The notes under the pieces were generated by a model. That model was not told the DNA's origin. It saw only the letters and a list, made by a program, of their open reading frames with translations, and did no database searches. From assembly GCA_007922225.1 (NCBI GenBank), contig ML679956.1, forward strand, positions 74,746,095 through 74,810,094: a stretch of DNA of 64,000 nt, read 5' to 3'. Both the position numbers and the translations under genes were made by a program. Numbering within the stretch: the first letter of the stretch is position 1; every line of letters begins with the position of its first letter. Shown piece after piece: positions 56,420-64,000 of the stretch. This stretch comes from Emydura subglobosa (taxonomy: Eukaryota > Chordata > Testudines > Chelidae).

Positions 56420-56552
56420 AAGGTGACCAGCGAGCAAGTGTGAAAAATTGGGACAGGGAAAGGGGGAGGGGGGTAATAGGTGCTTATAGGTAATAGGAAA
56501 AAGCCCTGACTCTTGGGACTGTCCCTATAAAACCAGGACATCTGGTCACCCT
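56420..56552. mobile_element. hAT-type MITE (relative of 34676-34802)
   Basis: Starts AAGGTGACCAG and ends CATCTGGTCACCCT, with TTGGGACTGTCCCTATAAAA near the right end, in opposite orientation to the copy at 34676. No clear 8-bp duplication seen. Confidence 0.7.
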
Positions 56553-59273
56553 CGCTGTGTCAGATGGAAACCACCAGATCCTCGGAGAGCTTTTCAGGGC
56601 ACGACCGTGTTCTCTGTGCAGTGGGGGCATTCGCACTTCCTGCTGTCCGGCTCCTGGGAACCAGCCTTGGCAACGGCCTCTGAGGCAGCTGCTTTCCTTA
56701 CCCCTCGGCGGGGAGCAGTGGAAGGCAGTAAGAGGCAATTATAAACCGTAGGCCTTGGACTATAGGGGTGGGCGTCACCTCAGTCTGCCTCAGCCACATC
56801 CTAACGGGCTTTGAATAACCCAGCGAGGCTGCCCCATTGATACCAGGGCTTTGCCCTTCTCCCCTGAGGGTCCACATGCGCTGTAGAGACCTGAACATTT
56901 CCGAGACAGGGAAGTGTGTGACCATCAGTGACGTGGCCAGAGTAGCAGCCTGCCAGGGACAGAATGAAGCTCTCCCGCTTCCCCGTGCTGGGCTGTGACA
57001 CCGCTTCCTCAGAGCTTCGCTGCTTTCAAGAGCACGGGGCTCTCTCCTGAGCTTTGTATGTGCCACATCCATGCCTGTAAAGCCATGACGTCCTCGACCA
57101 GGGCAGCAAGGCAGAGACACAAAATAGGCACATGGCCCAGCCAGTACATTGGAGCGTTGCAGAATGCATGTTCTGACGGTCACTGCTCAGAAAAAGTTGG
57201 TGGCAGGCAGGGCCGTAGCCCTGGGAAGTCAGTGCTTCGCTCTGTTGATGCCCACCACTGTGGTATCTGGGTGCCTGATGAGTTCATTTTTATTTTTTTG
57301 CCTCCTGCACAAAAGAGAGATTAGACTGAAAATGCGTCAGAGCAGGGACTGCATCTTCCTCTATTTGCTGTAGCTACATGCTTTCCAGTCGAAAGTGTGA
57401 TAATAAAGAGGCAAAGAGAGTTATTTTGTTGGACTCCTCTATACCCCTTGGTTGGATTTGTACTCTGTAGAGCTCATATAGCCATGGCAGAATGAGCTGG
57501 ATTCCCTTGTGGCTCATGCACCATTAACAGTTACCTTCACCATCACTTGTGCTAGTTGGCTGCCACCCTCCACCCCAGAGGTGGCTGCATTTCAATGATA
57601 TGTCTGTATGTAGCTTACAAAGCACCTTGTGGGGTTTTCACAGTGAAAAACAGTGCATACAAACAATTTGTCTCATTGGGAGACTCAGTAAAGTTTTCTG
57701 AATGGTGAAAGCTATCGATAAAGCTAAGGAGGATTTTTCCCCCCTATGGGAGCAGAGTTAAAAAAACAAACAAAGGGGCATAAAAATAAAATCAGGAAAC
57801 AATAAGTACAAGACGTGGCTAGAATGACATGTAAAGAGTAATAAACATCTGGAATAAGTTACTGCACCAGGCAGGCGAAGCAGAATCTCAACAAATGCAA
57901 GACATAACCATGTTTGTGTCAGAGAAGGGCGTGGTTAAAACACAACAGGAAGGTGGGGCTATGATAAAGCAAATAACGGGCAAGCATGTTAGCCCAGACA
58001 GTCTGTTCCAGCTCCTACTGTTTGTGTTGTTAACCATTTCCTGTTGAGCTTCAGAAATGTCTTTAACTCTGTCCTAGATCGATGGGCTGTTTTGGGCGGG
58101 GAGAGGGTGGGGCGGAGGTTAAGATGAATTCCTTTGCCCCCCCGTTCAGGTGAGCATGCAGATTTGCCTGCCATTTGTTGTGGACACATTGCAGCCTGCA
58201 ATCCCCTATGGCAAATGTGACCTCAGTTTGAATTCTTCCCTGAGCTTGCTTGCTCCCAAAGGTCCCCGTACTGTAGACCGCATCCAGGGAAGATCCCCCT
58301 GAAAACCAGGGGAATTTTGCCAGCATGAGGCCAGCAGAGCGGAGCAGCTAGGAGAGCAGGGAACTAAGATACAGGTGGAAGGACATAGGGCCTGATTCTT
58401 GATTCCACTAAAGACACTTTCGGCTGCTCCCAGACCTGTTGGAGGGGTGGCTGGTATGCACTGCATTACAGCTGTCCCCTGGGAAGTAGATGGTAAATTA
58501 GAGCAGCCCTGAGGTTGCTCTAATGTGCACCAGTGGCCAGGCAGGCTTCTTCATGGCAGAATACAGGGAGTGCATGAGTGGTTCGCTGAGGGCCAAAGTC
58601 AGCCTTCGATTATGTGCTGAGATCAATGAGTGTGTGTAGCCCCGGGACAGAGTTGGGCCCCAGGTCATTTCAGCGCCGTTCACTTAGTCTTTGGATGCTG
58701 GATCTCTGTGTATGAATATTTACGACCCACTTTACAGATAACGCAGGATAAAATCTGCTTTCATAACCTGTTCCTTTTGAAAGATGACAACAATAAAAAG
58801 GAAAAAAAATTCCCACCGCCCCCTCAGTCTCATACAAATTAGAGCAGAACAAGAGATGCAAAATAAAACAAAAAAAAATCCACCTCCGACTTTGGGAAAG
58901 AGAGGAGGGGGGAGTGAGCAAGCGTATCCCTCGAGACATGCTCTAAATCTTGTTACACAAAGTCACTGTTGGCCTTTTGTAATTAGCAGGTGCAGTCAAA
59001 GCTGCATTTGCAGGGACATGACAGCCGATATAACAGGCAAGATGGGATTGAAAGCCCTCATGCCTCTGCCCCATGACTGGCAGGAAAGAAGGCTCTCTCT
59101 CTGCAAGCCTTGTCAGCAATGCAAGGTGACCAGAGCTCTTCCTATTACGGTATTTGGCACATCTACGGCATTCCCCATCTGAGGATCTCAAAGCCCTTTA
59201 TCAATTTTTACCAATGAAGCACTGCAATAGCCTTGTAAAGGCGGTAAGGGACTCGTCTAGCAGCTAGGCTACT
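56553..59273. other. Intergenic, nothing recognised
   Basis: Mixed composition with A-rich tracts near 57760 and 58795-58885. Several short frames but none with a known domain. Confidence 0.4.
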
Positions 59274-59449
59274 GAAGCAGGATTGCGGTATGATCTTGGG
59301 CAAGTCACTTCACCTGTATGCACCTCCATTTGCCCACTTGCCCTTTGTTTAGATTGTAAACTCTTCAGGGCAGGGACTGTCTCCCACTCTGTATTTGTGC
59401 AGCACCTAGCACGCTGGGGCTGATTTTGGCTGGCATCAGCAGGGGCTAT
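59274..59449 (+). repeat. MIR-related SINE
   Basis: CTTGGGCAAGTCACTTCACC, then TAGATTGTAAACTCTTCAGG and GCAGGGACTGTCTCCCACTC, a common reptile MIR/SINE tail. Confidence 0.55.
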
Positions 59450-59919
59450 GGCATTTTTACAACCCTGAAGGGCCACCAGTTTCCGCCAGCCGCTTCCCCC
59501 ACCCTACTGCAGCCAGACAGAAAGAATTCAGCGAGGAGGTTGCCCCCTCACTGATCTCCCGTCCCCCTGGCTGCAGCAGGGAAACCGCACGTCTCCTGTA
59601 GCCCCGTGTGCTCCACCAGGGTCCCTAAGCAGTGGCTTCCTTCTGCAGCCAGGGGGATGGGAAATCAGTGCTCCGCTCCCTCTGGGTCCAGCAAGGACCC
59701 CAGCGCCTAGGGACCCAGGCAGAGCGCTTTGCTGTGCTCTCTGCTGCAGCCACGGGGAGGGAAGCTCCGATCTCCCATCTCCTTGGCTATAGCAAGGAGC
59801 CTGCCCCGATCTTGTAGCCTCGCGGCAACCCGCTCCGCCTGGGTCTTTAGGCAGCGGCTCCCTTCTGCTGCCCGCGGGAGGGGAGCGGCCCGTGGGCCAT
59901 AGGTTGGGAACCAGTGGGC
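59450..59919. mobile_element. hAT-type element (relative of 34905-35390, opposite orientation)
   Basis: ATTTTTACAACCCTGAAGGG and TGCTCCACCAGGGTCCCTAA are the reverse complement of the body at 34905-35390. The right terminus reads GGTTGGGAACCAGTGG. The left terminal repeat is missing or merged with the SINE. Confidence 0.75.
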
Positions 59920-60684
59920 TACGGTAATAAAAATGATAATAATAGAAAGATCCTTTTGACCACTCTTGAAATGCAGCTGCAGCATGCCTGTCAGAGAGGA
60001 AGTCAAGGAAACTGTGTCCAGTGGAAACGCAGGGAAAATGTTAGGTGGGCAGGCTGTAACTTGGCCTGGTGTCCTTTCCCCCGACACCTTGTTCCGTCAT
60101 TTTGGCCAGTGTAAGCTGAACACGCAACGCTGTCAGATCAGAACGGTGGCATTTGACACTCATCCTACGCTGGTGTGAAAAGCGACATGAGGCAGTGAAG
60201 AATCAGGCCCCCGGAGTGATGTTCTCACACAGAAGATGCTGTAGGAACTCTAACCAAGACAAAGAGGTCACACCCTCTGCTTTACTTCTCATCCGTGAAA
60301 TGGCTTCTACAGTTTTGCCCAGATTAACGCCTGCTTGTGCTAACCTCTGAAGGTCTGAGCTGAAGTCTCCCACTCCATCTTCCCCAGACTTCTGTGGGTT
60401 GGTGAAATAACAAGCGTTGGTACCTGGCATGGAGAATAAAAGGCTCTTAGGGGACGTGTCCCTGCATTTCCTTGTGAGCAAAGGCTCACTGGATCCAGAG
60501 TGGAGTTTGGAACCAACTGGGATCCCCTGTTTCCAATCAATAGAAAAGCAGCACCCTCAGCAGTGGAGAAAAGCCAGCGAGGTTGTGATGTAGGGGTCAA
60601 GTCAAGGAATCAGTATTGTGGGGCATGTCCTGCCCATTTAAATTGGCGTCTGAAGTCAGAAGGCCTGCAGGGGTGTAAGAACTT
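59920..60684. other. Intergenic, nothing recognised
   Basis: No gene or recognised repeat. Confidence 0.4.
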
Positions 60685-60765
60685 GAAATGAAATCCTGGT
60701 CCCACTGAAGTCCATGGCAAAACTCCCATTGAGACCAGTGGGGCCAAGATTTCACCCCATGGTCC
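60685..60765. repeat. Short hairpin repeat (AAATCCTGG family)
   Basis: TGAAATCCTGGTCCCACTGA pairs with CAGTGGGGCCAAGATTTCAC around AACTCCCATTGAGA. Same family as 31320-31395. Confidence 0.65.
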
Positions 60766-61139
60766 CTGTGTCTCATTTAAGTAAGCCATAAACCACTTTT
60801 CTCAGGCTCCAGCCCAGCAATCTTCACTGAAGGGAGGGAAGGGATATTTAGAAAGGGAAGAAACTTATGCCTATTGGAAACTTACTATAGTGCGTGGACC
60901 TTACTGGGTAACCTGAACAATAAAAAAAAAAAAATGCTATTTAAAAAAAAAAGCCCCTAGAGACATAGAAATTGAACCCATCCTTAATTATTCAGAGATG
61001 GGCTGGTTCTAAATGCATTAGGGAGCTTTAAGTTGGCTATACAAACCTTACAAGGAAAAGCTCTATGGACCATAGGGAAACCACTAGCAGTATTTCCAAC
61101 GCCAAAACGTCAACAGTCATGAGTTTTCACTAGTGAGGG
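60766..61139. other. Intergenic, nothing recognised
   Basis: A-rich tracts near 60920-60953; otherwise unassigned. Confidence 0.4.
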
Positions 61140-61322
61140 CAAATGAACTTACCAAGGATCGTGGTGGATTCTCCATCACCGGCAATTTTTAAATCAAGAC
61201 GGGATGTTTTTCTGAAAGATCTGCTCTGGGAATTATTTTGGGGCAGTTCTCTGGCCTGTGTTATACAGGAGGTCAGACTAGGTGTTCGCCATGGTCCCTT
61301 CTGGCTTTGGCATCTATGAGTG
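61140..61322 (+). repeat. CR1 LINE 3' end (sense)
   Basis: ATACAGGAGGTCAGACTAGG then TGGTCCCTTCTGGCTTTGGC and ATCTATGAGTGA, the CR1 tail in sense orientation. Confidence 0.8.
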
Positions 61323-61644
61323 AGGCCAAACCCCCCCTCCCCCCCCCAACCACCCAGGAGATTGGCTTGAAAACTGTGAGATTTAAAAATAATACATTTG
61401 GGATGGGGACAATATTTACCTTCTGGGTTTTAAGCCTTTACTGTTCATATTTGAATCCCACCAAATACATAAATAAATAAACAAGAAGTTTAGAGTCTGA
61501 TGTTATCACATGACTCCAGGAGCTGGGGCTTTAAAGAAAAACAGCAAATATGAAACTCACGATGAAATGGCAGAGCTGGGAACACTGCGGTAGATTCATC
61601 CTCCAGTAAAAATACTGCTAAAGTTATTCAACCCTACATTGCAA

Positions 61645-61820
61645 CACTAGTACTCAGGGTAGACCTGGGTTCTATTCCTGGCTTTTCTGTTATGTGATTT
61701 TGGGCAAGTCTCTTCCTCTGTGACTCAGTCTCCCTAACCGAGAAACGGGAATACTACTGTTGACCTCCTTTGTAAACCGCTCTGAAATGTACCGATGATC
61801 AGAGCTGAGAGTTATTATAT
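61645..61820 (+). repeat. MIR-like SINE
   Basis: TTCTATTCCTGGCTTTTCTG, TTTTGGGCAAGTCTCTTCCT and GTAAACCGCTCTGAAATG follow MIR order. Confidence 0.65.
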
Positions 61821-61912
61821 GGCAGTGAAGTCTGATGCCCAGGTTTAATAGCAAATTACACAATTGGAAAGAAGTCCCACATGGACAGTTCTGCCAACAA
61901 ATTCATCATGCA

Positions 61913-62120
61913 TAGAAGGATGGCCCAGTGCCTAGGGATCTGGGTTCAATTCCCAGCTCTGCCACATACTTACTGTGTGAGCTTGGGCAAATCACTTAAT
62001 CCCCTTCGTTCCCGGTCTGTGAAATGGGGATAATAGCCCTGCCCTGCCTCACTGGGATGGTGTGAGGAAACGTATGTTAAAAGTTTGTGGTGCTCATCTA
62101 CTATGGTGTAAATACCATAG
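61913..62120 (+). repeat. MIR-like SINE
   Basis: TCAATTCCCAGCTCTGCCAC, GCTTGGGCAAATCACTTAAT, TGAAATGGGGATAATAGCCC and GGTGTGAGGAAACG follow MIR order; the best-preserved copy here together with 51570-51786. Confidence 0.85.
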
Positions 62121-63079
62121 ATAGAGAGATGTGCACAGGACCTCAGCAACAATGGGTGCAGAATGGAGTTGGGTCCATTCAGCCTCTAGCACCATGCACT
62201 AGAAAGCCACAAGTTAAATCTAAGTCAAAGCATCACCCATTTCAGTATCTCCTCACTGATCTTCCAGCCCACCGGGCAAACAACCTCAGCAAAGCACCAG
62301 ACACTGCCCAAGGTGTGAGAGCAGCTGGCATATAACACGTGGGGGGTTAGAGTAGATGACCCTGGCGGGCCCTTCTAGCCACATGATTGGAACCTGGAAA
62401 CCACGATGCTGGACTGTGACAAAGCCCTGCCGTGAAATCTCTCAGAGCAGCAGCCCCACGTCCCTGCAGGGATGTTCCAAGCTCTGGCAGACTCATGCCA
62501 GCTACAGCCTCTGTGACCGTAACCCAGAGGCGGACCGTGGGAGGCACGGAGTCCAGAGGGGAATGACTGTGCAGTCAGTGTGACCAAGGAGAGATGGACA
62601 CCAGGAGACGAACATGTTCTATTCCAACCCCAGACTATGAGGTGTGAAGTGCTCAGAAAAAAGTCCATGGCGGTGAGGGAGGGAGTCGGTCACAAGCTGG
62701 CAGCAGCATCTTTGATGAGCCAATGCTTATGGTGGAAATCTCTGTAAGCCTGGCTCAATTTTAATTTTTGGCTGGGTCTGTGGCCTCTCCCACCCCCTCC
62801 ACACGTATCCTGAGCACCGGGCGGGCGTGTGAGAAAGATCTCTCTTACATCTGAAGACGTCTTATCACCTTGCAATGAGGGAAAACTCTGCTGACCCTGG
62901 GAGAGGGAGAGAGCCGGCCGAGATGGCATGGGCGTGGGGGGCAGTACGGACAGAGGGGCACAGGGGATGGAGCCCCAAAGACTACGTGAGCTCTCTTCTG
63001 AGGGGCACGGCATTGTCTTACATTTTGGCAACAGAGGTGTAGCTTGCTGTGCCATCGAATTGAACTGCCTGGCTCCTGA
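62121..63079. other. Intergenic, nothing recognised
   Basis: GC-rich unique-looking sequence. A weak CR1-tail-like stretch lies near 62340-62390. No gene seen. Confidence 0.4.
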
Positions 63080-63414
63080 ATGTGTGTGTGTATCAGATGC
63101 ACGAATGGGTGTGTGTGTGTAGTGTCAGCTGTGTTCACAGTGGTACCTGTGTGAGATGTGTGTGTGTGTGTAGTGTCAGTTGTGTTCACAGTGGTATCTG
63201 TGTCAGATGTACAAGTGTGTGTAGTGTCGGCTGTGTTCACAGGGGTACCTGTGTCAGATGTGTGTGTACGTGTGTGTGTCGGCTGTGTTCACAGGGGTAC
63301 CTGTGTCAGATGTGTGTGTGTGTGTGTGTGTAGTGTCGGCTGTGTTCACAGGGGTACCTGTGTCAGATGTGTGTGTAGTGTCGGCTGTGTTCACAGGGGT
63401 ACCTGTGTCAGATG
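63080..63414. repeat. GT-rich minisatellite, six units
   Basis: Six repeats of a unit containing GGCTGTGTTCACAGGGGTAC then CTGTGTCAGATG, joined by (TG)n and TAGTGTC linkers of variable length, so spacing varies between about 44 and 62 bp. Later units are nearly identical (CAGGGG), while the first two have CAGTGG. Confidence 0.92.
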
Positions 63415-63424
63415 NNNNNNNNNN
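63415..63424. other. Assembly gap (10 N)
   Basis: Ten N directly after the sixth minisatellite unit. A round-number placeholder; the array very likely continues in the gap. Confidence 0.98.
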
Positions 63425-64000
63425 GCCCCTGGGCTCTGGCAGGAGCAGGAGCCTGGGCTCTGCATTCCTCCCTCTTCCCCGGGCTAACATGGCGATGGCA
63501 GGCTGAGGATGAGGTGAAGCAGCAGGGGGATGTGAGAGCAGCACCAGCCTCAGCCGGCCCAGGCCCAGGCCCCGCCCACAGCAGGGGAGTTCGCACCAGC
63601 GAAACCCAGCCAAAAAAACCCCGGGGGGGGGGGAATAAAAAACACCCACCCCAACATTTTCATGGAGAGCAAAAAGCCCAGGCGAGCTGAGGAGGATCTG
63701 GACTCCTTTGAGCTGAGACCCTTGCATCAAAATGGTAGAGCTGCAAACCTTTCCTTTCTCATTCCGCCTCGGGCTGAGTTCTCCCAGGGCCGGGCAGACT
63801 TTGCAAAGGCCTCTGAAACTTGCCTGGAGAATTGCAAGCCTGGAGGGGGGTTTATTTTGCGGGAGGTGGAGGGAAAAAAAGGGGGTGCATGGTTTATTTT
63901 TTTGTGCATGCTGCATTCGCAGATGGTGTGCGGGGAAATAGATGCACGGGCTGTCTGCACACCGCAAGGAGGCAGGGTTGAAGGGGTGGGGGGGATCTCC
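63425..64000. other. GC-rich end of window, nothing recognised
   Basis: Fairly GC-rich with C/G homopolymers. It could be near a promoter of a downstream gene, but no exon is recognisable. Confidence 0.35.

Noticed and set aside
56995..59182. Several 80-160 codon frames on both strands
   Set aside because: They overlap one another, show no domain or splice context and have no consistent codon bias.
63080..63414. Regularly spaced repeats resembling a CRISPR array
   Set aside because: Vertebrate GT-rich minisatellite. Spacers are simple (TG)n linkers, not unique sequences.

Overview
This is vertebrate nuclear DNA, most likely from a reptile and probably a turtle. It has GT-AG introns, CR1-type LINE tails, MIR-like SINEs, hAT/MITE elements and at least seven copies of DIRS-type tyrosine-recombinase retrotransposons. 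There are no operons, no bacterial signals, and no tRNA or rRNA gene that I could see.

The one host gene I can support is NKTR (natural killer cell triggering receptor, the large SR-rich cyclophilin), on the + strand from the window start to about 33 kb. Eleven coding exons can be placed by conceptual splicing: 855-884, 6098-6243, 8445-8667, 9361-9516, 11009-11096, 15938-16083, 19692-22637, 22920-23015, 28645-28704, 29388-29489 and 31629-31707 (stop). They run from the end of the cyclophilin domain through the linker and the long Lys/Ser/Arg-rich region to the C-terminal RS tail, about 1,357 codons. Earlier exons (start codon and most of the cyclophilin domain) lie upstream of the window. A long 3'UTR with several AATAAA signals follows.

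Three NKTR introns are swollen by DIRS elements in the same orientation as the gene: copy A about 12.33-15.71 kb, copy B about 16.56-19.31 kb (broken by a gypsy-like LTR and a CR1 tail) and copy C 23.02-28.31 kb. Copy C sits about six bases inside an intron, directly against the 5' splice site of the exon ending at 23015, yet leaves that donor intact. Its right end carries a second donor-like sequence.

Downstream of NKTR (33.6-64 kb) I find no convincing host gene. The stretch holds hAT elements (two with exact 8-bp target duplications), MITE hairpins, CR1 fragments, MIRs and four more DIRS copies or pieces: D 39.11-43.27 kb, E 45.80-48.63 kb, F 48.64-50.27 kb and G 53.69-54.95 kb. F is split by a 1,168-bp solo LTR with a GAAG duplication. 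G is a compact internal-deletion derivative keeping both termini, the internal complementary region and a recombinase frame with one stop. A minisatellite ends in a 10-N gap at 63415-63424.

The most interesting biology is the DIRS set: the diagnostic terminal architecture, a LAP2alpha-like Gag, insertion beside a splice donor, and a short derivative that may have been mobilised. One unassigned minus-strand open stretch (about 36.71-37.00 kb) looks coding and deserves a search.
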